From positions 5,309,501-5,373,500 of the forward strand of contig CM034143.1 in NCBI GenBank assembly GCA_019914995.1: a stretch of 64,000 bases of DNA, read 5' to 3'. The position numbers and the translations under genes are program-made. This document shows positions 24,214 to 36,628 of the stretch, in pieces. This DNA comes from Acanthochlamys bracteata (taxonomy: Eukaryota > Streptophyta > Magnoliopsida > Pandanales > Velloziaceae). The notes below the pieces were generated by a model. That model had not been told where the DNA came from. It did not search any database and worked only from the letters and a program-made list of their open reading frames with translations. Numbering within the stretch: the stretch's first letter is position 1; the number at the start of each line of letters is the position of its first letter.

Positions 24214-27077
24214 ATGAGGAAAGATCAACAGCAGCAGCAGCAGCAAGCAGGAGCAGCAACAGGTGTTAATGGTAATGGAGGAGGAGGATCGAGTTTGTTG
24301 GTGTTCCCATCATCATGTTTAGATATGAAACCTTTCATTGCTGCCATGGTTGTTATTTCTCTTCTCATGGCTTTCTGGCAACTCCAACCTTACCAATCTC
24401 TTCTTATTTCCCCTTCTTGTGCTTTACCCAATTCAACTTCCTCATCTTCATCCCTCAATCTAATTCAGAAACTTTCCTCTTCGCAATCTGTTGTTACTAG
24501 TAATGCGTCAGTAGCAACAACTACAACAACTGTTGCAGCAGCAGCAGCATCTATGAAAGCAGAAGCAGTAGAAAGACCGAAGATATCAACAAGAAAAATA
24601 CCAAAAGATCCAAACTTGAGAGAGTTCAAACCATACGGTAAAGCGGCGGCGCTCTTTGTTCACATGGGTGCTTACCGTGGTGGTCCTAGAACTTTCGCCG
24701 TTGTTGGGCTTGCTTCAAAACCTACCCATGTTTTTGGAAAGCCATGGTTCAAGTGTGAATGGGTCCCTGATAACCCTAGTCTTCCATCGATCAGAGCTAA
24801 AGCTTACAAAATGTTACCGGATTGGGGGTACGGGAGAGTATACACTGTTGTTGTTGTTAATTGCACGTTTCCGACTAATCCGAATGTCGATAATTCTGGT
24901 GGTAGATTGTTTTTGAATGCTTATTATTCGCCCAATCCTCGCCGGTTCGAACGGTTTGTGGTTTTAGAAGAACCTTCCGGAGCTTACAATGAGTCGAAAT
25001 TCTCGCCGCCGTTCCCGTATGAGTATCTGTACTGTGGGTCTTCACTGTATGGGAGTTTGAGTGCTGCTAGGATTAGAGAGTGGATGGCTTACCATGCCTA
25101 TTTCTTTGGGCCGAGATCTCATTTTGTGTTTCATGATGCCGGAGGTGTTAGTCCGGAGGTTATGGAAGTTTTGAAGCCATGGGTTAAGGCCGGAAGGGTC
25201 ACAGTGCAGGATATCAGAGGACAGGCTGAGTATGATGGCTATTATTATAACCAGTTCTTGGTGGTGAATGATTGCCTTCACCGCTACCGGCATGCTGCTA
25301 ATTGGACGTTTTTCTTCGACGTCGATGAGTATATTTATGTTCCAGGCAATGGTACACTGGAATCGGTTCTAAGGCAGTTGCAGCCTTATACGCAGTTCAC
25401 AATCGAGCAGAACCCAATGTCAAGCAAGCTCTGCATCAATGATCCTGGTCATGACTACTCGAAGTAAGGCGTTCATATTGGTTTATTTGCTTCTTCTTTT
25501 TTCTAGATTCTGTGCATTTAAATCCATCATTCAGCCAGCATTTTTAAGCGATGATTTGGTAGCAGATGATAATTAACAATGTAGAACTTGTGCTCTTCAC
25601 ATTGTCAATCACCTTTTTGTGGACTACAATTTTAATTTTGAACTGTATTCCCCAATGAAACTTTAGGGGGGGGGGGCGGGCTTGGGGGGGTCTTAGGGTC
25701 TTGAAAATACTGTCCTTGTTAGTTGAAAATATAGATATGCTTTGATTAATTAGTAGCTAGTGATGTAGGATTCAACTAAGGACAAACCAACCGATCCTAC
25801 TACTTTTTCTGGAGGGCCTGCTAATTTTAAATTGAAGACTAATTGGCTCTTAGATTCCGATTCAATTTCTAGAATGAAAATTTGGCATCCCTTAACTTAG
25901 GTTATTGTAAAGTAAATGATACACAAAAGAATATTTGTTAGCACCATCTTGTCCTGCACATACCTGGCAATTTGGTGAAGTCAGTGGAAGAAATCTGTCA
26001 GTTTGGACTAGTTGTTGATGCTATATGACCATACACTACTGCAGTACGAAACTGTGACCGTAAGCATCTAAGAATGTCCTACATTTGCTTGGGTATTGCA
26101 TATGTTTTTACTTATTGGATGTGCATGTGTGCAAGGGAAATCAGTAACGTAGAACTTTTACTATTTGAGGAAGCATAGTCAAATGATAAACATCTTAGCT
26201 TTGTCATTTCATAAAAACATTCCACCTCCCGTGCTCTGTTTGGTTTGAGTGCAAGTTTTGTAAGTTCTATGATTTTATCTGATTATTTCACTTGACTATT
26301 TCTTTTAACATGAAGGCTAAGATCAAACAATGATGCTTCAATAGAAAACCGCTTTAGGTAGTAGGTTAGAATTGCCACCAGGATTGACAAATAGTTGTCG
26401 TTATATATTTCTTGCAACTGTAACGACTGTTAAAGTCTTAAGATGGTCACTTGTTTTAGTTACTATTAAGGACTGATTGTTTTTGCATACAATTGCTTTT
26501 ACGTGTGATTGTAGTTAATCGTGCAGATTTATTATATGATATACTTCTTTGTCGGTAATCCTCGTGTCTCTTTCACCAATTTCTGATAATTGTCAAAGTC
26601 TCTGTCAAACGACATTGACATCACTATTATGTGCCTTTTATTTATTTAATACAGAAAATTCATTTTGATAATGATATTGTCTTCTGTGTAATTTTGTGAC
26701 AACACCTACTTGTTTTACATGGAATGCTTAGGGACTGGGGCTTTGAGAAGCTAGTCTTCAGGAACTCAATCACTGGAATTAGAAGGGATAGGAAGTATGC
26801 GATCCAAGCAAGGAATGCCTATGCAACTGGTGTCCACATGTCGGAGAACGTTATAGGACCAACCACTCACAAGACTGAATCGTTGATACGTTATTACCAT
26901 TACCATAACTCAATTAACGTTCTGGGAGAACCGTGCAGAGAAATGGTGCCGATGCCAGCTAAAAACAAAGTGACCTGGTTCGAGAAGATACCCTATGTTT
27001 ATGACGACAATATGAAACGCCTTGCTGGCACTATCAAGCAGTTTGAGGAACAAACAATAGGGCCCTTCAGAGTATAG
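24214..27077 (+). CDS. GALS1: Galactan beta-1,4-galactosyltransferase, GT92 (DUF23) family, 2 exons, 531 aa
   Basis: The family extends beta-1,4-galactan side chains of pectin rhamnogalacturonan I in the Golgi, using UDP-galactose. Exon 1 is 24214-25463 and exon 2 is 26732-27077; they join within a Lys codon (YSK|DWGFEK). It is a type II membrane protein: a short cytosolic head with seven Gln (CAG/CAA run) and a Gly-rich stretch, a signal anchor at about residues 40-57 (FIAAMVVISLLMAFWQL), a Ser/Thr/Ala-rich stem, then the GT92 domain with WMAYHAYFFGPRSHFVFHD, EYDGYYYNQF and the metal-binding DVD in FFFDVDEY (about residue 370). Exon 2 carries RDRKYAIQARNAYATGVHMS and the C-terminal YHYHNSIN block. 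The frame is open back to ATG 24076, but the 46 extra residues are not GALS-like, so 24214 is preferred. GALS2 or GALS3 are the alternatives. Confidence 0.92.
25665..25690 (+). repeat. G-rich tract in GALS1 intron
   Basis: An 11-G run, CGGG, then CTT and a 7-G run, inside the 1268-bp intron of the GALS1-like gene. This is four or more G-tracts, so a G-quadruplex is possible. It may also be a place where base counts are unreliable. Confidence 0.8.
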
Positions 27078-30000
27078 TCATCAATGTTGACCTCTTGATT
27101 TTGTCTAAAGGTAAAAGGAGGTGAAGCATTTTTATTGAGATTTTTTTCACTTGTATCAGGACAATTCACTTGCCCTTCCTGCAGTTCATTTTGGATCTTA
27201 ATGCAAATAGGGGAAGAGGTAAGAGAGGAAGAAGTCTTAATTCTTATGTAAAAAGTTGGTTTTTTGGTTATAGCTTTCATTCGTTGTAAAATTGTTACAG
27301 TTCTTTAATTAAGAGGTCATCTTCTTTCTGTGCATCTACAGTTCTCAGCCTAATCCATTTCTTTTTTCTTGTTAAACTTATTTGTATGACATAAGAAAGG
27401 GGAGAATGCTTTTCTTTTTTTAAATTCTTGCTTTAGATTAGCATCACTATTCATGCTTGCTATCAACTTTCAATTAGATTAGCAAAGAGTTATTAGAACG
27501 TTAGTTACTGATAAATAGTGTTGTAAAAATAAATTTAATTTTTATATTATTTTATGAAAATAAGTGAGCTAATAGTAATTTTTAATAAAAATCAGTTAAA
27601 AATAATTTTTTAATAAACAAAATTGAGTTACCAACTCTTATTGCAAGGTCATGGGGAGCGCTAGGGGGTGATAATTGAGAGCAACATTATTATCTGTTGT
27701 CTAGGTAGGGATTATAATTATACCAAATATGTGTGGCTGAAGGAACGTTCTCTAAATGCCATATTAATCCTGTCACCGTCTTATAATATTTTTGTTGGAG
27801 CGATATGTTTGGTAGAGTGGGGGGCTTCATGTTTTTATCTTCATGCTGCTGCTATCATCCTGGTATTTTGCTTTGCTGGCTTTCCCTGTTTGCTTGTTAA
27901 TCTGTTCTTTGACTTTGGAATTAATAATATCAATAGTTCCTTCTGTACTATATAATTTTCATACTAAAATAATTAACTATTTATTTTGAAGTTACTATTT
28001 TTAACATATAAACGCATATTTTTTCAGAATTTAGTGATTATGAAAATTTTAAGAAGTATTGATTATTAAATTTACTGAGCTAGAACTTAATTGATCTATT
28101 CGAAGGGGAGATGCTGATTTACCTATCTAATTAACTAGTTCATATTTAGTTGATCACCATTCTGACTCTTTTGTTACTGATTCGGATCTAACCTAACTAA
28201 TTAGATTTATGGCAATCTTTTTTTTTTTTTTTTTATTAATTTTGTAAGATATGCTTCAGTATCAGAAGTTTATTCTAGGTTGTTAGTCTGTCATTCTTAT
28301 GCTCAAGTTTATTTTTGCCGATTTGAAATCTACAATCTGTTGTCCAGCTAATTCTATGTTGTTGTTTTCTTTTCTTCGAAAGCACCTTCTTGACGGAGAT
28401 ATTTAAAATGCTTATAAAAAATGAACTATTTTAAAAACATAAAACATTTTATTTTTTAATATTATATTTTATTAAAATAAAAATAAATAAATTTTACAAT
28501 GTAATAAATTTTTTTAAATGTAAAATCTTAATAAATATTATAAAAAATTTATTAAAAAATATAATTTAAAATTAAAATGAATAGAAATAAACAACACTCT
28601 CGATATCGATGGAACGTTCGGTTATACTTTTGAAAAATATTTTTTTAAAATAAAAATATTTTTATTTTAAAAATGAATTTTATTTATTTTAATTTTAAAT
28701 AAAATAATAATAATAAATAATAAGATGTTTTATTTGTAGATTTTTTTATATATTTTAAAATTTAAAGTAAATTTATAAAAATTATACATTATTTATTAAA
28801 AATTCAAATTGAAATTTTAAAAATTAATTTTTGAAAACGAAATGGCAAAGAGCTCCTCGAATCTGCTTTCTATTATCTCGTGTTTCATGGATTTTGCGTT
28901 TGTCACACATGTTATGCTCTGCAGTTACTTAGGGCATGTATAAGTTGCTCGAAATAAGTTTTTATATATCATTTATATCTAAAATAATCTAAAAATAATT
29001 TAAAAAATATTTTTATATATGTCATTTGTATTTGAAACTGATTTTTAGTAAATATAAGTAATTTGGAAATTAGTTTAAAATTGATTTGAAAAGTGTGCTT
29101 TCGGATCATTTCGAATGAAATTGAAATACCGAAAAACGATGTCAAACTTTATGTTTTGATGAGAAAAAATTAAATTAAAATAATTTGCTTTCGCTAAAGG
29201 AGCGTTCACGTACACATAATTAAATTTTATAAAATTAAATTTCATAAGAATAGAGTTCGATCAAAAATAAAATTCATAATAATATTAAAATAAATATAAT
29301 AAAATTCGAAATTTAATTTTGATAAAATTAAAATTTAATGTAAAAATAAAATTATAAATAAAATACATAAAGCGATCAAACTCAAAAATTCAGAAAAAAA
29401 TTAAAATTTATTATATTTAAAACAAGCCTAATAAGAGAATATTTAGCTGAATCAAATTATTGTTCAAATAAATATTTTATATTTATAAATTTTTAATATT
29501 ATTATATTTTTAAAAAAGAGTTATATATATATATATATAATTTTATAAAATTTCTTTTTATTTAAAAAACTATATATTTTTTAATACTGTAAAGAAAAGA
29601 GAGTTTTATGTTTGTTGATGACCTGCGTTGACTCGTCATGATTGTTCTGTTGCTTATTATTCTTCCACCCATGTGCTGTAGGATTTGTTTATATATGATA
29701 TAATCTGGAGACCTAAGTACAATCTTTGCTGTAATTATTCTTAATTCCTTGATTAACCATATCATAACTTAAAGGTGATCATATTTGAAAAAAATAAATA
29801 AATTTGTAAAAATTATTTAACAGTAAATTATTGGCAAAAAAATTAAAAAAATAGTTCGGGAGTTGTAAACTTTATTTAAAAATTTTAAATACAAAAAATT
29901 TTACGTTAAAATTTTATTATTACTTAGCTTTAATTTTTTAAATTAAAAAATAAAATTTATTTTTCAAAATAGAATAAATATTTTCATAACTTATACAATC

Positions 30001-31774
30001 TCTCATTGTACGATTACTATGATTTCAATTTATTGATTTTTCATATGATGGTAGCATTTTGTTATATCAATTTCATATTCTTTTCTGTTTTTTGGATGAT
30101 TTTCCTTTCATGAGATACTTTTGGTATACACGTTTGGAAGTGATCCAAAAATAAATATCTGAAAAAATAAAATTTTGAGAATAATTTAAAGTCATTTCGG
30201 GTTGCAGCGAAAGTTAAACCTTTTTTCACCTTAGAAACAATTTTGCAACTACGATCATCATAGGAGCGTTAGGGGCGTTTTACCTTGTTTATTCTAAAAA
30301 TAGTTTTTTAATTTTATAATTTTTAGTATATTTTTTAAAATATTTAGAAAATTTATTTAAAAATTTATTTTTTTAATAAAAAATAAAATTCATAAAAAAA
30401 ATAAAAATATTTTTTATTTTAAAAAAATTTAATTCTAAAAGCACTTTCAAACGATACAATAATATCCAAAAATAACAAAAAACGTAATTAGGCCCATTAC
30501 TGTACAAAGCCCATTTAATCTAAAATGAAGAAAATGGCATTAGGTATCTCATGATTCGAAAGAATTATAAATAAATATTTTATTATATCATATCAGTTTT
30601 TTTCATGTGTTACAATTTTTTATCTCCACCCATTATCAATCTATAGAGATTGATAATTTTTAATCAATTTAAAATGTCAAAAACTGATATGATTCACATC
30701 CATATATGCATCATATTATGGGAACGGTCGAGCAATACATTTTAAGTGCTTATCAAATAAATTATTTTACAGTATTTTATAAAAGTTTTTTTAAAAAATT
30801 AATAAATATATAAATATATATATTATAAATATATTACTATCTTTTTAAATAACAATTCAAACTCATTTTAAAAAAATTTATACATTTTAATTTTTTTTAT
30901 TTATAAGAACTTCTAAAGTTCCATACAGTCCCAATTTTTATTATTGAAGAAAAGGTGCTTTTAAAGGAAATGGGTGCTTTCTAAATTCTAATAAACAAAC
31001 TTATCTTTTATATTTTTATAAAAAGTTATAATTATAATTCTATGGCTTATAATCTATTTATATCTATTAAATCTTTTTAAAAAAAATTCAGAGCACCGTA
31101 GAGAATTTTTTACTTGAAAAAGAGAAAAGCACTTTGAAGAATACAGCAAAGGTGTGTTTTTCTACACCATAAATTTTATTTTTTTATGCTTATTTTTAAT
31201 ATAAAATAATTAAATTACTTTTCATAAATACTCCGGACATCTCCTTCTCCTTATCTTTTGCATAACTAACACTTAAAATACAGTTTTTGTTGTTTGATCC
31301 TGCTAATTTTGTTATTAGTGAAATTAGGACTCTTTCAAAACTGAAAACTTTATGATAACATAAGGAACTACATTCTACTCTTGACTGTGAAATCGTTAAT
31401 TTTCACCTTAGTTAAATTACGCCCTTTGACTGCATTGTTTCAAAAAAATTGAATTATTTTAATTAAACTGTGTCTGCTGGCCCAATCATGTGACAGCACA
31501 CAATTCTAGTGCTAATCGTGTTCCAGCACGTTAAATTTCGATACATGTCAGAATAAGCATCAATCATGATAGCATCATACCATTAGAATTTTACTTTGAT
31601 AAAGTAAGAGCATATTTACTTCAATCCAGAATTAATTTTCTTTCATCTAAAAGTTAATTTAAAAAAATTTGCAGTAACTTCTTCTTATAAATTCACTTAT
31701 TGAAAATTTACTTACTTGCAAGTAAACGTGTCCTAATGAGATCTACATACCGTGGGTTCAATCTGCATCCATAA
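27078..31774. other. GALS1 3' flank and AT-rich repeats, no gene
   Basis: The first few hundred bases are presumed 3' UTR. The rest is AT-rich with poorly bounded MITE remnants (for example about 30270-30456, AGGGGCGTTTTACC at one end and AAGCACTTTCAAACG at the other). None of the small ORFs resembles a protein I know. Confidence 0.5.
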
Positions 31775-32525
31775 AGTGCGTGTTTCAAATCCTATTAATT
31801 TTATTTTTTTAATCAAATTTTGAGTTTTAAATAATTTATATATTTCAATTACATAAAAAACTAAGAACTCTACTTTCACATATAAAACTCCAGTTCTAAT
31901 TTTTTTATTTGTACATTTCCCAATACAATTATATCTTTTAATTTTTAATATATTTCTAAAACTTATTAAAACACAAATATTGAACTCTATTTGCACTTTA
32001 TTTTTTAACAAATTCTACTTTCTACTTTTCACTTTTACGAAATTCAGTTACGGACAAGATTATCAAAATTTCGATTTAAATTTTAAAATCTTACGATTTT
32101 ACTTCACCTAAATGATTACGATCTCAAGTAAAATTTTTTTTGAGTAAAATCCCACCTAAATTTCGATTTAAATCTTAAAATCGGTAAGATCTCGATCTTT
32201 TTACGATCTTATACGATTTTACTTTTGAAGAATTTTTTATAATTAACTATATTTGAAAGAGTTTTTTTAAAAAAATTTTCTATAAAATAGAGTAACTTTT
32301 TATGAAATTTAAAAGAAATTAAAATTTTTTAAAATGTAATAAAATTTTTTTTGAGAAAAAATATTAGAAGAACTTTTATAAAAAATTTTAATTGTATTGA
32401 AAAAAAAATTCATAAAATTTATCAATATGTGAAATCTTACGATTTTATTTTAAGATCCCGATTTTACGATCCTACTTAAAATTTTGATTTTGACAACCTT
32501 GATTACGGGCATTTAAAACACGCCA
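31775..32525 (+). mobile_element. Tourist-like MITE, GTGTTTCAAA family, split by a nested element
   Basis: It starts AGTGCGTGTTTCAAAT after TAA and ends ATTTAAAACACGCCA before TAA, so a TAA duplication flanks the whole. The interior matches 10666-10932 up to the terminal AATTCAGTTACGG, where a second transposon (32055-32501) is inserted. The remaining 3' inverted repeat follows. Without the insert it is about 296 bp. Confidence 0.8.
32055..32501. mobile_element. CAAGRTTATCAAAATC-type element nested in a MITE (447 bp)
   Basis: Ends CAAGATTATCAAAATT and GACAACCTTG form an imperfect inverted repeat. Flanks GTTACGGA and ATTACGGG agree at 6 of 8 positions, as expected for an aged 8-bp duplication. 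The interior repeats ATCTTACGATTTTA-type words on both strands and is non-coding. A second copy lies at 62363-62832. Confidence 0.7.
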
Positions 32526-32779
32526 TAATTTATTCTCTATAGTTTATTCGAGTGACTGCAGTGTTTCATAAGTTTATGTTTCCGAAAATGGGTTCTATAA
32601 AAACAAATTATAATAAAAAGTAAAATCCCGTGAAAGTAAAATCAATGTGGCAATCAAAATATATGAAATAAAATTTAGAATAAAATTTAAAATAATAATT
32701 AAAATATATAAAGTGTTTTAAATTTCAAATTTAATAGTAAGAAGTGAAGTTCGAACAATTAAAGCACGGGTCTAAAAGA

Positions 32780-33085
32780 ATTTACAACAACGTGGAGGCA
32801 GTGTGTATAAGGAAGAAGAGAACCATTCCATGTATTTTAACGCTAAAGTTTTGGAAAAAAATTCGAAAATTTGGCATGCTAGACATGAAAGGCAAGATAC
32901 GAGTATGTTGCCGTGGGCGTCCATCGAATGATAGTGAAGTTGCTGTTAAGGAGTGAAATTTGGTCTCAAGTCTTGATGAGTTTACAGTTGAACATTCGTG
33001 GAAGGATGATAAACCTAAGCAGCATATATGCCATCGTCTTAATTTGAAGATACAAAGGTTAGAAGAAAGAGTGTTCTATCCTGTT
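32780..33085 (+). pseudogene. KCBP: KCBP/ZWICHEL-type kinesin (KIN-14) motor-domain fragment
   Basis: The translation at about 32873-33040 reads DMKGKIRVCCRGRPSN, then after an in-frame stop SLDEFTVEHSWKDDKPKQHI. This matches the start of the motor domain of plant kinesin-like calmodulin-binding protein, where the neck leads into DMKGKIRVYCRLRP and a DEFTVEHPWKDD-like stretch. Substitutions (CRLRP to CRGRP), the internal TGA at 32954-32956 and loss of the downstream P-loop and switch motifs show that this is a dead fragment. The preceding basic sequence may be a degraded neck. The real gene has many exons, none seen here. Confidence 0.7.
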
Positions 33086-33569
33086 TAGTTGTTTACGGAC
33101 TGCAAGATTTCAAATTGGTGTTGGATTGTTGATGATTCACAATAATGAAATTGATCTTGTCTTTATATTCTCTTTATTCAGTATCTTTTTCGGTCTGCAA
33201 TTGTTGGAATAATGTGTTTGTATTTGCATATGGCCGAACTGGTTCTCGGAAAACTTTAAAAATCTACGTTTCTGACAGTAATCCTGGTCTTTCTCCAAGA
33301 GAGAGCTCTTTGGATTGATCAAACAGGAGAGCAACAGGTATTGTTTTGTGTTGCATATTTTCACTCTTCTTGTTGATGTATACCTGCTTACGAAAAAAAA
33401 AAAGCAGATTCTCAGTTTCTCTTTTGTTGAGATTTTTAAGCGCCTAGATTGATTTCCGGCAAACTATCATTGACAAAATAAAATATGAACAAGAGTTGAA
33501 GTTATCTACAAAAATTTGTCTTAATCCAACAAAACTATGAAAAAAGAATTTTTCTTTTTTAGTCATCAG
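33086..33569. other. Spacer and 3' flank of the PADRE gene
   Basis: No supported gene. The right part is presumed 3' UTR of the minus-strand gene ending at 33570. Confidence 0.5.
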
Positions 33570-34196
33570 TTAATCAACACCATTGAGAATTGGAAATGTT
33601 TCTTCATTTATGGTGCTCAGCACCTTCCTTAGAGGCTTGGCAAAAATTTTCTTCCCGGAAACCTTTCGTTGAACCGAAGCATTTTCTTTGTTAATATTCT
33701 TTCCTCCGTAGCGGATCGTGTCTTCATTAAATCTCTCAAACCATTCACGATCACCGGAATCAAACTCTTTCTGAACAGTTTGCGGACGAACGCTAACGCC
33801 GCTCCAAGCAAAGGGCATAACACGCTTCCGATCTTTTTTCTTATTGCTGATGTTGTTGTTTGTATCAACTATTTTATTCGCCTTAACGGCGAGTCTAGCC
33901 ATTTCAGCGAACGCAGTTATCGTTAGTAATTTGTTCAACATTTCATTCGGGAGAACGAAATATATTTGGCCAGAAGATAGAACTTGCTCCTGCTGCATTG
34001 CCTGAATATAACTATCATAAACCAACTCGTCTGCACTGCAGAGAAAATGATCACCGATGCTGTTTTCCAGAACGGAAGACACTGTCGTCGGTGTTACGTA
34101 TTCTTGAATGGAGCCGTCGGTGAGGGTGATTACTTTTGCCGACGTCGCTGGTTTGATGAGTTTTTGTGGAGAAGAAAAACAAGAACAAAATCCCAT
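33570..34196 (-). CDS. PADRE-domain (DUF4228) protein, 208 aa, intronless
   Basis: Plant PADRE/DUF4228 family, whose members are often induced by pathogens and abiotic stress; biochemical function is not established. The N-terminus MGFCSCFSS has Gly2 and Cys4/Cys6, the pattern of an N-myristoylated and palmitoylated protein, as in many relatives. The PADRE core follows: KVITLTDGSIQEY (about residues 21-34), a region with the C/S-D-x-L family signature (FLCSADELVYDSYIQAM) and LSSGQIYFVLPNEML (about 73-88). A basic, Asn-rich linker (NNNISNKKKDRKR) leads to a C-terminal motif block. Length is typical. It stands alone; the neighbours are repeats. Confidence 0.9.
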   Translation of the reverse strand: MGFCSCFSSPQKLIKPATSAKVITLTDGSIQEYVTPTTVSSVLENSIGDHFLCSADELVYDSYIQAMQQEQVLSSGQIYFVLPNEMLNKLLTITAFAEMARLAVKANKIVDTNNNISNKKKDRKRVMPFAWSGVSVRPQTVQKEFDSGDREWFERFNEDTIRYGGKNINKENASVQRKVSGKKIFAKPLRKVLSTINEETFPILNGVD

Positions 34197-34274
34197 GAAA
34201 GAATTTGAAGAAGAGATTTGAGAATTGAAATAGAATGGAACGGAATGGAATGCAATCGAAGGGGTTGCTTGTGT

Positions 34275-34284
34275 TTATAAAATA
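34275..34284 (-). promoter_or_regulatory. Candidate TATA box of the PADRE gene
   Basis: TATTTTATAA on the minus strand, about 80-90 bases before the ATG at 34196. This fits a leader of about 50 bases. The AT-rich context makes chance matches common. Confidence 0.4.
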
Positions 34285-36628
34285 TTTAGAGAGAGAAAAA
34301 GGAAAAGGAGAGAAAAACGCGTGGTAAGGGAAGGAAGGGGGTTGAGTTGTACAGTGTTGGAAAAAGCTAATAGTGGATTTTGCCGCGTTTGTAACCAAGT
34401 CAAGAGTCTAAACGTAGCCCACATGTAAAGTAAATAACTTTTATGTTTTGCTATTTTGGACCCGTAATATACTATATTATCTTCGCCAGGTTATTGAGGA
34501 GTTAGAATGAGCTGTTACTTGATGTTGCTATTTAAACCATGCTTAAGAGCTGCAGAAAAAGTATAACTTTAAAAAAGTCAATTTTCAAAAATAAATTTAT
34601 TTTTATTATAAAATTATATCTAATAATTTTATAATTATTTAAATTTTAAAAACATTGTACAAAATTTTTTGATATTGAAAAAGAATTGCAGTTACAGGAC
34701 GCAACCCAAATATGCATTTACGGCACGTGTTGTTTGTCACTGGTCTGATATTTTTTATTTTTGAATTGTTTGAAATTGTTTATTATAAGCGCTTACTTTA
34801 TCAATTTTTTATTTTAAAATTTTTATATTATTTTCAATTTTTTTTAATTTAAAAAATATAATTAAATTATATATATATAAATCTATATATATATATGTAG
34901 GGTATGTATAGAGATATTTCTATCTTTAGAGATAACATAGGACAATTTTAGATCAATTGAATTAAGCATCGATTTCTATCCGTTCATTTGATTAATACGA
35001 TTAAAAAAAATTAAATATATATATATTGTCTGTTGATCCAAAAAAACAAATAAAGATCGATTTAATCCGATTGAGTTAATTATGAAATATCATATATAAA
35101 GTTTAACTAAAGATTGGAGCATGAGCAAGAGAAAGATTGTATTATAATTTTAAAGTTTTTAAATAATATAAGATAAGACTTCTTTTTATCAAGATTTTTT
35201 ATTTTAAGTAATTTTAAACGATCCTTTAATCGCATACGTTATAAGTAAAAAATAAGTTTTTTACTTAAAACAGCTATCAAAAGAGTTATGAAACTGTGTG
35301 CGCTGAAGAGATATAAGTCTGGTCTTCAGAATCAGAAGACCAGATTCAATAAGATAATGTTATTTCGAAGTTGAAAATGCTACAAACTTCTACCATAGGG
35401 ATTTCGTAACATTGATTTCTTTAACTTTTAATCTCTAATGTTTATTGTCGACTTCTTTGTTTTTTAACGTCTATTTAAATAGAAAGTTATAACCAGTAGC
35501 ACTTTCAACATGTATTTCAGGGTTTTGCAGATAAGAAATAGAATGTAAATTTAGGAAAGTAAGTATATGGACCAAAATGTGTGAAATATTTTGTTTTAGG
35601 GCGAAACTTGCAGAACATGACGCAAATAGAAAACGACTTCTAGAAGTTGAAAAGCTAAAAAGAAAACGGTGGACATAATAAAACAGTTTTTGTGTTTTTT
35701 GGTTTTTTTTCTCAGAGAAATAAACCGTATGCAATTCATGATAAACTTTCTTATATTTGGTTGCTTCGAAATTTTGTCCTGTCTTTGTTGTTGATTTATA
35801 AATTAGAATAAGAAACATTAGTTTTATGTTGGAAAGCGGAAAAGCGAAAATTTTCTGCGGTCGTAAAATAAGCTGATTTTTTTTTCTTATAACGTCTTGT
35901 GCTTGTGTGAACAAGAACAAAAATTGTGATGTGAACAACAACAATAGAAATGATGATGGGAATTTTCTTGGAAGTGCCTTCGTGTGGTCAAATAATGATC
36001 AGTTTGAAAAAGAGGGGAAAAAAAAGGGAAGGCAACGCTGTGAAAGTTACCGAGTAGGTTGATCAAGATGACTTTTTATTTTAAGCCTTATGATAAATTT
36101 GAGTTTTCAAAAATAAATTTAAAAAAAATTAGTTAAAAATTAAAAATATTTAATAAAATAATAAATTTGTATATTAATTTTGTATTATAGTAATTTTAAA
36201 ATTAGAATTTAAAAACAAATATTTATGATAAAAAAATTTATTTTTAAATCTTTTGTGAAATTAAAAATATTTAAAAATTTTTAGAAAATAAATGTTTTTG
36301 AATTTTAAAAAATAATAATAAGTAATAATAAAATTTTATGATGTCAAATTTTAAAATTTTTTTATATAATATTATAGAAGATTTAGTTGAGTAAATTAAG
36401 AAATAAACAAAATTTTGCAAACTAAAGGGGAAGTTTTTTTTTTCAAACTCAATAAAAGTTTATGAAGAATATTGCTGTATCAATAAAATTTTCGACCCAA
36501 CAAATTTTTTTTCAAACTCAACAATTTTTTGCAAGTTATGTTAAGATTAGTGCTGATTTAATGAATGAATCGAAATATTACTTTAGCTTTTGGGCTTTTT
36601 TTTGTTGTGAAAGTAGTAATAGTTGTTG

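Noticed and set aside
35471-35944. 157-residue minus-strand ORF
   Set aside because: Phe/Ser/Leu/Lys-rich with no domain; no second paralogue or promoter. A short plus-strand stretch reading AKLAEHDANRKRLLEVEKLK inside it was also considered but stands alone.
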